A DNA stretch of 15,596 nucleotides from Clostridium sp. (lineage in GTDB: Bacteria > Bacillota > Clostridia > Clostridiales > Clostridiaceae): contig JAHAIU010000052.1 in assembly GCA_018372555.1 (NCBI GenBank), forward strand, positions 1 to 15,596. Reading direction: 5' to 3'. Shown piece after piece: positions 8,254 to 14,639 of this stretch. The stretch's first letter is position 1. Each line of letters starts with the position of its first letter. Under the pieces are notes generated by a model. The model had not been told where the DNA came from, did not search any database, and saw only the letters and a program-made list of their open reading frames with translations. Made by a program: the position numbers and the translations under genes.

Positions 8254-8278
8254 CATACACTATTTTGCGATTACCTTT

Positions 8279-9223
8279 TTAGTCATCTTTTGAATGTCTT
8301 TCTCCTACTTGGAAATCATCAGCATGTTCAAACATATATGAAACACTAATAGGATCATCACCAGTTAACTTTTTAAAATCATCTGTAAAAGTATCCATTT
8401 TTCCAAGTCTAATAGCTTGTGCAAATGTAACCATACCATCACTTGAGAATGGTGCTTCAGAATCTTCATCAAAAATCCCATCTGTTGTTCTAGGTACACC
8501 CATTGCATCCCATATTTGATAGTTTTCTTCATCAGTAATTTCTTGATAAGAAATATGATTTCCTGTTGCTTCATTACCATATTCAATAAAATCAGAAATA
8601 GTCATCAATTCTAAACCATTAATATTTAGAATGGATTCATGGTATTCACTACCTCTATGTAAAGCATAAGCAACTGCTTTACCACAGTCAACTCTAGAAA
8701 TATAAGCCATCTTACCATCACCTTGAGAATTCTTTAATACACCATCACCCTTAACATATGTAAAATAGTTTGTAATCATTGCTTCAGCATATTGAGAATT
8801 TCTTAAGAAAATATAATCTAATCCAGCATCTTTTATATAGTTTTCTGTATAAATATGATCTTTCTTTTCAACACTTGGATTAGTTTCATCTGCAGCATTT
8901 ACTAAAGAAGTATAAATAATTTGTTTCACTCCAGCAGCTTTAGCAGCATCTATAGCTTGACGATGAGCCTTTTGTCTTTTAGGGCCAACGAAAGGCATAG
9001 AGATTAATGCTAATCTGTCAGCATTAGCAAATGCTTCTTTTAAGCCTTCTGTTTTGTTAAAGTTTGTAATATGTGTTTCAATGCCCATGTCAGCATATTT
9101 TTTTAAAACATCAGGATTATATCCACAAAAAATTAAGTTATCTTTAGTTTCTATTTCTAATAATTTTTTAGCAGCAATACTACCTAGATTGCCATCAACA
9201 CCAGTTAATAATAATTTACCCAT
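8279..9223 (-). CDS. NmrA-like NAD(P)-binding oxidoreductase (atypical SDR)
   Basis: I place the start at the ATG at 9223-9221 (314 residues), because GGAGAG lies just before it and the protein then opens with the dinucleotide motif MGKLLLTGVDGNLGS (TGxxGxxG at 7-14). A longer frame from 9280 adds 19 residues that contain the ribosome site. Other family features are IIYTSLVNA and YTENYIKDAGLDYIFLRNSQYAEAM, which resemble the central part of NmrA/QOR2-type atypical short-chain dehydrogenases. Such proteins act as NAD(P)H-dependent reductases or as redox sensors. No substrate can be assigned. It lies downstream of a LysR regulator on the same strand, 82 bp apart, which suggests LysR control or a shared transcript; quinone or electrophile detoxification is a reasonable but unproven idea. 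Confidence 0.82.
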   Translation of the reverse strand: MGKLLLTGVDGNLGSIAAKKLLEIETKDNLIFCGYNPDVLKKYADMGIETHITNFNKTEGLKEAFANADRLALISMPFVGPKRQKAHRQAIDAAKAAGVKQIIYTSLVNAADETNPSVEKKDHIYTENYIKDAGLDYIFLRNSQYAEAMITNYFTYVKGDGVLKNSQGDGKMAYISRVDCGKAVAYALHRGSEYHESILNINGLELMTISDFIEYGNEATGNHISYQEITDEENYQIWDAMGVPRTTDGIFDEDSEAPFSSDGMVTFAQAIRLGKMDTFTDDFKKLTGDDPISVSYMFEHADDFQVGERHSKDD

Positions 9224-9305
9224 ATTTTCTCTCCTTTTTCTTTTGATAAATATATTATAACTAATATCAGTATCATTCAATAATTCTAAATAATAATAAG
9301 CTATT

Positions 9306-10187
9306 CTATTTTTGAATAATATCTAATAATAAAGAAATAGATTCATTATGATTACTTTTTAAATAACCTAATTCTATTTGAAAAGTATGTGTAGAATTCT
9401 TAATAGGTATCTTTTTAAGTTCTAAAGAAAAATCATTTAATTTATAATTGTCAGGAATAAAACCAATTAAATCATCAACAATAATCTGAATCATTTCAGA
9501 ATCAAAATCATGGGCAGTCTTTTGAATGATAGGGAAATATCCATCTTTTTGACTCTTCTCTATCATCTTATCATAGGATTTACCAATAATATTTTTATCT
9601 AACATAATTAAAGGATAATTATACAATTGCTCATTAGTAATTTCACTTTCATCATATAAAGGATGATTACTACTCACAATAGCATTGTAATAACCACTAT
9701 ATAAGGAATATGTTTCAATATCCTTTTCTTTATCAAATTCCGAATCAATTGTAATCACAATATCATATACTCCAGCATGTAAAGTATTTGCTAAATCTTT
9801 CATCAAAACTTGTTTAAAAATAAGATTAATATGAGGATATTTTTTCTTAAAGGTCATGATATAAGGAAGAATCATCTGCGCTTCTACAACTGATGTATAA
9901 GCAATTTTTAAAGGAATACTTTGCTTATTATGAAAAGATGCCATCACCTCTTGCATTTTTAAGTATTGTTCATAAATGAGTTTAGCTTCTTTGTAAAACA
10001 ATTCACCAGCTGTAGTAGGCTTTACAGGTGTAACACTACGATCAAATAATTGAATATTGAACTCTTTTTCTAATGAGTTGATATATTGAGTGATAGATGT
10101 TTGAGAAATATAGTTCATTTTTGCTGTCTTAGTATAGCTACCACAATTATATAAATCAATAAATGCTTTAATCTTTTCTATTTTCAT
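9306..10187 (-). CDS. LysR-family transcriptional regulator
   Basis: 293 residues from ATG 10187, preceded by AAGGA at suitable spacing; another in-frame ATG at 10202 has no good ribosome site. Residues 1-65 form the LysR winged helix-turn-helix: KIKAFIDLYNCGSYTKTAK, SQTSITQYINSLEKEF, IQLFDRS, TPAGELF-like TTAGELFYKEA. The rest (about 90-290) is the periplasmic-binding-protein-like effector domain, starting IPLKIAYTSVVEAQMILPYI. The immediate downstream gene on the same strand is the NmrA-like oxidoreductase, which is the most probable target. A -10-like TATAAT lies upstream on the minus strand at 10228-10223. The effector is unknown. Confidence 0.9.
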   Translation of the reverse strand: MKIEKIKAFIDLYNCGSYTKTAKMNYISQTSITQYINSLEKEFNIQLFDRSVTPVKPTTAGELFYKEAKLIYEQYLKMQEVMASFHNKQSIPLKIAYTSVVEAQMILPYIMTFKKKYPHINLIFKQVLMKDLANTLHAGVYDIVITIDSEFDKEKDIETYSLYSGYYNAIVSSNHPLYDESEITNEQLYNYPLIMLDKNIIGKSYDKMIEKSQKDGYFPIIQKTAHDFDSEMIQIIVDDLIGFIPDNYKLNDFSLELKKIPIKNSTHTFQIELGYLKSNHNESISLLLDIIQK

Positions 10188-10222
10188 ATAAAATCCTTTC
10201 ATATAAAGTCTTCTTTTTTGTT

Positions 10223-10228
10223 ATTATA
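10223..10228 (-). promoter_or_regulatory. Probable -10 box of the LysR gene
   Basis: A perfect TATAAT on the minus strand, about 36 bp before the LysR start. No good -35 box is present at 17 bp, which would fit a regulated or autoregulated promoter. Confidence 0.4.
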
Positions 10229-10467
10229 TCATTTTCTATTCTAAAAATACGAATAAGTGTTGGCCTTTAATATCCTTATAATAGCTGATTTTAATCCTCA
10301 TTTTCTAATTTTCTTAAAGATTTAGTTTTTTACACTATATTTTTTTCTTAACTAAATAGTATTTTTCTTAGTTTGATTTAATATGTCTACTACTTAATGC
10401 TAACACCAATTTGACGTTTGTTATTTACTTAAATGTAACAATAAAACTTAGAGAAGGAAAATATGCT
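10229..10467. other. AT-rich intergenic stretch
   Basis: Lies between the LysR promoter and the small decayed gene. It contains no coding frame with a ribosome site and no strong hairpin. AT-rich runs such as TTAATATCC and TTTTTTCTTAAC are present; possible LysR binding sites cannot be separated from background. Confidence 0.4.
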
Positions 10468-10621
10468 ATGGATATGAATATGAGCTTGGTTGAAAAGATT
10501 GCAGTTAAAGAGGTTGATAATCTTGATATACTTGCAGAGCGTCATGCTATGGAGAGGGGGAGAACGTTCAGGTAGAACAGCTCGTCAATTTGTGGAGTAT
10601 TTAAAAAGTATGCAAGAATAA
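10468..10621 (+). pseudogene. Decayed small gene upstream of the Amt-PII gene
   Basis: ATG at 10468 follows AGAAGGA and opens a 35-codon frame (MDMNMSLVEKIAVKEVDNLD, then ILAERHAMERGRTFR and TAG). Beyond about 10550 a different frame reads GGERSGRTARQFVEYLKSMQE to a stop at 10619-10621, which looks like a natural protein C-terminus. The simplest reading is an N-terminal and a C-terminal piece of one gene joined out of frame by an internal deletion or frameshift. The G-rich run GGAGAGGGGGAGA at the junction is a plausible slippage point. The parent protein is not recognised. A real 35-codon peptide or leader is the alternative. Confidence 0.4.
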
Positions 10622-10677
10622 TATAAAGGGTGATAAAATAAGATAAATAATTAGATATAAAATTTAAAAGCTAATTA

Positions 10678-10706
10678 TTGACAAATGATTTTTGCAGTGA
10701 TATTAT
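10678..10706 (+). promoter_or_regulatory. Sigma-A promoter of the Amt-PII gene
   Basis: TTGACA (10678-10683, perfect) and TATTAT (10701-10706, five of six) are 17 bp apart. A second -10-like TATAAT overlaps at 10704-10709. Transcription is expected to begin near 10713-10716, right at the base of the long hairpin. Confidence 0.75.
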
Positions 10707-10715
10707 AATAACAAT

Positions 10716-10771
10716 AAAAAAAGAGAGAGCAGAGACGTTCTTAAGAAGAATGTCTCTGTTCTCTTTTTTTT
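10716..10771 (+). terminator. Leader hairpin with T-tract, candidate attenuator of amt
   Basis: Bases 10716-10742 pair with 10746-10771 as a nearly unbroken stem of over 25 bp, including a few G-U pairs, around a three-base loop (AAG). The 3' arm ends in eight T. It has every feature of an intrinsic terminator but sits in the 5' leader of the ammonium channel gene, starting at the predicted transcript start and ending about 10 bases before the ribosome site. There is no room for another promoter after it, so transcription must pass through it. This implies antitermination or a role as a 5' stabilising structure. It could also terminate transcription from the decayed gene upstream. Confidence 0.7.
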
Positions 10772-10793
10772 ATTTAAAAAAGGGGGTATTATT

Positions 10794-12539
10794 TTGGATA
10801 CTACAGTAATAATCGATACTATTTGGGTATTCCTTGCAGCTATTTTAGTTTTCTTTATGAATCTTGGCTTTGCATCTGTTGAAGCAGGTTTTGCAAGATC
10901 AAAAAATACAGTTAACATCCTATCAAAAAACTTCATCGTATTTGCAGTTTCATCTTTAGGATTTATGTTACTTGGATGGGGGCTTATGTTTGGAGGGGAC
11001 AATCCTTTTATAGGAACTGAAAATTTATTTATTTTAGGAAATGCTGATCTTTCCTTCTATAATGACACATTGACATCTAATGTTCCTTTTTGGGGTAAAT
11101 TTTTCTTTCAACTTGTTTTCTGTGGTACTGCAGCAACAATAGTTTCAGGGGCTGTTGCTGAACGTGTTAAGTATATTTCGTTTATAATTTTTTCTTTTGT
11201 ACTAACACTTCTTATATATCCAATCGTAGGTCACTGGGTATGGGGAGGCGGTTGGCTTGCAAATCTAGGATTTATGGATTTTGCAGGGGATACCGTTGTA
11301 CACTCAGTAGGAGGCTGGGCAGCTCTTGCAGGTGCAATAGTTTTAGGACCTCGTATTGGAAAGTATGGTAAGGATGGTAAAGCAAAGGCTATTCCAGGAC
11401 ATAATATGTCTCTAGCAGTTATAGGTTTATTCGTTCTTTGGCTTGGATGGTTTGGGTTCAATCCTGGATCTACAATGAGTTTTCAAAACCCAGCAGATGT
11501 AATGCATATTTTGATGACAACTAACACTGCAGCTATTGCAGCTATATTAACATCAACTGCTACTTCTTGGATTGTAATAGGTAAACCAGACTTAGGTATG
11601 ACTATAAATGGTTGCCTTGCAGGGTTAGTGGGAATTACTGGTAGTTGTGCTTATGTTAGTATTGAGGCATCTTTATTAATTGGAGGAATTTCAGGTATTA
11701 TTGTTGTATTTGCAGTTATGTTATTCGATAAGGCTAAGGTTGATGATCCAGTTGGTGCAACAGCAGTTCATCTTTGTTGTGGTATTTTAGGTACAATATT
11801 TGTTGGACTATTTGCTAAAGAAGGAATTACAAGTCTTTCAACTAAAAATGGTCTCTTTTATGGAGGGGGATTTGAATTACTTGGTGCTCAGCTTATAGGA
11901 ATAATTGCAGTTGGTGCATTTGTATTTGCATCATCTTTACTTGTTTGGTATTTAATCAAGAAAATTCTTGGAATTCGTGTATCCCGTGAAGAAGAAATTG
12001 CTGGACTTGACATTGGAGAACATGGAAATATCGCTTATCCAGATTTTGCTCCAGTTGCAAGTGGTGCAGATTATATAAACAGCAGTGAAGGTATGGAAAT
12101 AGATAATGCAGTTTCTGATACAACTATAAGTTCTGTTTCAAAAGATGTTGCAGTACCTGTAGTCCATAAAGGACATTCAGGTGAGAAAATTACAAAGGTT
12201 ACTATAATTACTAATCAAACTAAGCTATCAAAACTTCAAGATGCACTTGAAAAACTTGGGATTACTGGACTTACAGTTACTAATGTTCTTGGACATGGTA
12301 TGCAGAAGGGGAATACAACTTATTTCAGAGGTGCTCCTATGGAGACAAGATTACTTCCTAAGGTTAAAATTGATGTTGTAATATGTAAAATCACAACACA
12401 AATTTTTGTTGATACAGTACAGAAGGTACTTTACACAGGAAATATTGGAGATGGAAAAATATTCATCTATGACGTAGAAGATGTAATCAAGATTAGAACT
12501 AAAGAACATGGCTATGATGCATTGCAAGATGAAGAATAG
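10794..12539 (+). CDS. amtB: Ammonium channel fused to a C-terminal PII domain
   Basis: A 581-residue protein started by TTG at 10794, seven bases after AGGGGG; no better start is in frame. Residues 1-395 are an Amt/Mep/Rh channel of eleven predicted helices with the twin pore histidines H170 (GDTVVHSVGG) and H326 (GATAVHLCCG), D162 and W154. Residues about 396-463 form a linker. Residues 464-581 are a full PII (GlnK/GlnB) domain: KVTIITNQTKLSKLQDAL, T-loop 497-518 with Q504 and R512, then LPKVKIDVV and IGDGKIFIYDVEDVIKIRTKE. Separate GlnK normally plugs AmtB by inserting the T-loop arginine; here the regulator is covalently attached. The uridylylation Tyr51 is absent (RGAPME instead of RGAEY), and the first ligand Arg of RIRTG is Lys. 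It imports ammonium and probably self-gates in response to ATP/ADP and 2-oxoglutarate. Confidence 0.93.
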   Translation: MDTTVIIDTIWVFLAAILVFFMNLGFASVEAGFARSKNTVNILSKNFIVFAVSSLGFMLLGWGLMFGGDNPFIGTENLFILGNADLSFYNDTLTSNVPFWGKFFFQLVFCGTAATIVSGAVAERVKYISFIIFSFVLTLLIYPIVGHWVWGGGWLANLGFMDFAGDTVVHSVGGWAALAGAIVLGPRIGKYGKDGKAKAIPGHNMSLAVIGLFVLWLGWFGFNPGSTMSFQNPADVMHILMTTNTAAIAAILTSTATSWIVIGKPDLGMTINGCLAGLVGITGSCAYVSIEASLLIGGISGIIVVFAVMLFDKAKVDDPVGATAVHLCCGILGTIFVGLFAKEGITSLSTKNGLFYGGGFELLGAQLIGIIAVGAFVFASSLLVWYLIKKILGIRVSREEEIAGLDIGEHGNIAYPDFAPVASGADYINSSEGMEIDNAVSDTTISSVSKDVAVPVVHKGHSGEKITKVTIITNQTKLSKLQDALEKLGITGLTVTNVLGHGMQKGNTTYFRGAPMETRLLPKVKIDVVICKITTQIFVDTVQKVLYTGNIGDGKIFIYDVEDVIKIRTKEHGYDALQDEE

Positions 12540-12575
12540 GCGGACTTATAAATAAATTATAGAATAATAAATTAG

Positions 12576-12637
12576 AAACTTTCCTTCATTAAAGAATTAG
12601 ATTATTAAATGATTTAAAAATGAAGGAGAGTTTTTTT
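12576..12637 (+). terminator. Terminator after the Amt-PII gene
   Basis: Arms 12576-12590 and 12619-12633 pair over 15 bases with one wobble around a 28-base AT-rich loop, followed by a T run through 12637. It starts 36 bp after the stop codon and makes the Amt-PII gene monocistronic. Confidence 0.8.
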
Positions 12638-12657
12638 AGTTTATATTATAGTAAAAA

Positions 12658-12731
12658 ATGAATATTAATCAAATATTTATATCATAGTAACAAAATGAAT
12701 ATGAATCCAATATTATATATTATGTAACAAA
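12658..12731 (+). repeat. Two 37-bp tandem repeats upstream of the YmaF-type gene
   Basis: Unit 1 (12658-12694) and unit 2 (12695-12731) both begin ATGAATAT, contain AAT(C)nAATATT, and end GTAACAAA. A partial third copy of the tail (TATAGTAAAAA, 12647-12657) precedes them. They lie exactly where the promoter of the following gene should be. Confidence 0.7.
12690..12717 (+). promoter_or_regulatory. Possible sigma-K-like promoter of the YmaF-type gene
   Basis: AC (12690-12691), 17 bases, then AATATTATA (12709-12717). The sigma-K pattern is AC-N17-CATANNNTA, so only the first base of the -10 differs. The match is short and lies in AT-rich sequence, so chance is a real possibility. Confidence 0.35.
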
Positions 12732-12749
12732 TGAGGAGGAATTTAAGCT

Positions 12750-13091
12750 ATGAATAATTATGAAACACAAAAGCATGTTCATGAGTTTGTTGGTAGTGTA
12801 AGATTGGCTGAGCTTAATAGTGATGATGTTCATAATCATCGTTTTGCTGGAGTAAGTGGACAAGCTATTCCTTGTAAGGGAAGTCATATTCACCGTATAG
12901 CAACTAGAACAGATTTCTTTAATGATCATTTTCATATTATAGATGTATTTACAGGTCCTGCAATACAGGTAGGAAAGGGGAGGCATATTCACTTTGTTTA
13001 TGCAGTTACAAGAGAAAGTGATGGCCATAGACATGCATTTATAGTTGCTACTTTAATTGAAAATCCTATAGGAGATAATAATCATTGTTAA
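12750..13091 (+). CDS. ymaF: YmaF-family protein with six His-x-His motifs
   Basis: A 113-residue soluble protein starting at ATG, with GAGGAGG at about 12732-12738. It contains six HxH motifs: HVH (9-11), HNH (28-30), HIH (46-48), HFH (60-62), HIH (79-81) and HRH (93-95), each on a beta-strand-like segment with spacing of 14 to 19 residues, and ends NNHC. This matches the YmaF family (known from B. subtilis), whose function is not established. The regular histidine pairs make metal binding very likely as an inference. There is no signal peptide or membrane segment. It is monocistronic, behind the 37-bp repeats with a possible sporulation promoter and convergent with the Cys-rich gene, which suggests a role in the forespore or coat. 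Confidence 0.8.
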   Translation: MNNYETQKHVHEFVGSVRLAELNSDDVHNHRFAGVSGQAIPCKGSHIHRIATRTDFFNDHFHIIDVFTGPAIQVGKGRHIHFVYAVTRESDGHRHAFIVATLIENPIGDNNHC

Positions 13092-13164
13092 AAGGTATTA
13101 GTATTTTTCCTAAACAATAAAATAATAATAAATTTTATATAAATTATTATTTATGAAAAGTTTA

Positions 13165-13207
13165 AGATAGTGGATGTATTATAGATTTATATCCTCTATC
13201 TTTTTTT
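13165..13207 (+). terminator. Terminator of the YmaF-type gene
   Basis: AGATAGTGGAT (from 13165) pairs with ATCCTCTATCT (13191-13201) with one mismatch around an AT loop, followed by a run of T through 13207. It lies 73 bp after the stop codon. Confidence 0.75.
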
Positions 13208-13229
13208 ATTATAAATAATAGTATAAATG

Positions 13230-13272
13230 AAAAAGCTATATCCCTGGATTTCAAAAACACAAAGATATAGCT
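13230..13272 (-). terminator. Terminator of the Cys-rich gene
   Basis: On the minus strand AGCTATATC (13272-13264) pairs with GATATAGCT (13242-13234) and is followed by TTTTTC. It lies 48 bp beyond the stop codon of the minus-strand Cys-rich gene, back to back with the YmaF terminator. Confidence 0.7.
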
Positions 13273-13320
13273 ACTATACTTCTAAACTAATAATATCGAT
13301 ATTTTATTAAAATATTATAC

Positions 13321-14094
13321 TTATCTATATTTTCTAGAGGATTCATATTTATTTTTACAATTTTTGAAGTGATCTTCGTAATTGTAATCATAGTCTTTGT
13401 CATATTCTTTTTTACAAATGCAATAATATTCTTCATACTTATCTTTTTTACAATTGTCTTCATGCTTTCTTTCGCAGCCACAGTGCTTATCATCTACTTC
13501 ACGCCAATTACCATTATTTCTGCAATCTTTATCATGCTTTTCTTCTTTTCTTTCGCAACCACAGTGCTTGTCATCTACTTCACGCCAATTACCATTATTT
13601 TTGTAATCTTTATAGCAATCATCTTTGTGGGGCTTTTCTTCTTTTTTATAGCATTTACAGTACATTTCATAATAATCTTTTTCTTTTTTCTTACAACCGT
13701 AGTCTTTATCTTCGCGTTTCTTGCAACAGTTATTGTATTTTTTGTCTTCTTTTTCATAATCGCAGTAATCTTTTCTAGGTTTTTCTTCTTTATGATGACA
13801 CTTGCAGTAGTCTTCATAATCTTTTTCTTTATCATTTTTGCAATGATCTTTATGAGGTTTTTCTTTCTCTACATAGCATTTACAATAACACTTGCATTTA
13901 CATTTTTCTTTTTTATCTTCATCTTTCTTTTCACAATGATGATGCTTCTTTTCTTCTTTCTTATTACAGTAGTCATCATAGTCTTTATCATCTGAATCAC
14001 AATAGCAATCGTCATCTTTACCATAAGATTTTTCATTATAATCTTCATCATCAAAGTAAATATAGAAATTATTATTTGAATCTTTGTTTCCCAT
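13321..14094 (-). CDS. Low-complexity Cys/Lys/Asp/Tyr-rich protein, probable spore coat component
   Basis: I choose ATG at 14094-14092 (257 residues), ten bases after GAGGA; a TTG two codons upstream is too close to that site. Nearly the whole protein is made of Lys, Asp, Glu, Tyr, Cys, His and Asn. I count 28 cysteines, often as CxC runs (CKCKCYCKCY; YCKCHH; HCGCERK), separated by charged spacers such as EKPHKD. A 27-residue unit containing NNGNWREVDDKHCGCERK is duplicated. There is no signal peptide or membrane segment. The composition resembles clostridial and bacillar coat or exosporium proteins, which crosslink through cysteine and tyrosine. A sigma-K promoter match upstream supports mother-cell expression late in sporulation. 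A metal-binding protein unrelated to spores is the alternative. No homologue is recognised by name. Confidence 0.7.
   Translation of the reverse strand: MGNKDSNNNFYIYFDDEDYNEKSYGKDDDCYCDSDDKDYDDYCNKKEEKKHHHCEKKDEDKKEKCKCKCYCKCYVEKEKPHKDHCKNDKEKDYEDYCKCHHKEEKPRKDYCDYEKEDKKYNNCCKKREDKDYGCKKKEKDYYEMYCKCYKKEEKPHKDDCYKDYKNNGNWREVDDKHCGCERKEEKHDKDCRNNGNWREVDDKHCGCERKHEDNCKKDKYEEYYCICKKEYDKDYDYNYEDHFKNCKNKYESSRKYR
13469..13601 (-). repeat. 81-bp tandem duplication within the Cys-rich gene
   Basis: The stretch beginning at 13469 recurs at 13550 (offset 81 bp, 27 codons), with about 52 bases matching at only a few positions of difference. It encodes the repeated NNGNWREVDDKHCGCERK block. The near identity suggests recent expansion. 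Confidence 0.8.
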
Positions 14095-14189
14095 ATTCAA
14101 TCATTCCTCTTTAGTTAAATATATTTAGCACTGTAGAAATGGAAGTATAATTAAAAGCAAATTTTTAATCAATCTGCAGTACCATATTC

Positions 14190-14217
14190 TATACTATGTC
14201 AAATTTAATATAAATGT
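14190..14217 (-). promoter_or_regulatory. Sigma-K consensus promoter of the Cys-rich gene
   Basis: On the minus strand AC (14217-14216), 17 bases, then CATAGTATA (14198-14190). This matches AC-N17-CATANNNTA at every defined base. The transcript would start near 14184, leaving a leader of about 90 bases before the ATG. Confidence 0.6.
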
Positions 14218-14260
14218 TACTAACTAAGTGGTTGAATATAGGAGTAAAAGATTAAAAATT

Positions 14261-14533
14261 TTATTTAATAAAGCCTCTATTTTTCATTCTTTCCATATCA
14301 TAAAATAGTCCCATACCAGTGGAAAGTTTTCTAAAGCCAAGACTTTCATAAAATCCTTTTTTCTCAGGAGAAGAATATAAAATAAAGTTACAGGATGGTG
14401 CTTGACTAATTATATTTTCAAAAGACTTTTTATGAATTTCAGCATCTACATATGACATGCCAACAGTTTTTACTATATTCCTAACTTCCTGCCAATTAAT
14501 ATTAATGCAATCAGTTTGAATTTTTATGTTCAT
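14261..14533 (-). pseudogene. GNAT acetyltransferase with internal deletion
   Basis: The 90-residue frame keeps an intact start (AAGGAG upstream of ATG), the N-terminal part INWQEVRNIVKTVGMSY and the C-terminal part NFILYSSPEKKGFYESLGFRK, both typical of a small clostridial GNAT of about 130-140 residues. At residues 37-42 (KSFENIISQ) it jumps from the first helix region to the end of motif A. About 45 residues are missing, including the beta-4 strand and the (R/Q)xxGxG/A loop that binds acetyl-CoA. The deletion is in frame, so a shortened protein could still be made, but it should not be catalytically active. A repeated GAAAATAT-like sequence at the junction could explain it. The AraC gene lies upstream on the same strand. 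Confidence 0.75.
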
Positions 14534-14639
14534 AAGTTATATCTCCTTTAAAATACTAAGGTTAATTTCATTGTATTATAGATTAGTAAGTAAAAGTGAT
14601 TTTATCTAAAATGAAACAAAAGTTTTTCATTAAGGTAAA

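Noticed and set aside
9224..9280. Longer N-terminus for the NmrA-like protein
   Set aside because: The extra 19 codons include the GGAGAG ribosome site, and the nucleotide-binding fold starts directly after the downstream ATG.
10584..10700. ANTAR-type double hairpin before the amt gene
   Set aside because: I could not find a first hairpin with the expected six-base loop, and the predicted transcript starts after this region.
10703..11002. Minus-strand open frame over the amt leader and start
   Set aside because: It runs antisense through the promoter, the hairpin and the first helices of the channel; no family features.
12720..13034. Minus-strand open frame over the YmaF-type gene
   Set aside because: The opposite frame has six HxH motifs, a strong ribosome site and family similarity, so this is a shadow.
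13469..13601. Possible CRISPR-like repeat
   Set aside because: Only two units with an 81-bp offset, in frame and coding; there are no spacers or cas genes.
13369..13995. Long plus-strand hydrophobic open frame (208 codons)
   Set aside because: It is antisense to the Cys-rich gene. Its Phe/Ile-rich translation is the complement of Lys/Asp/Glu codons, and no ribosome site precedes it.
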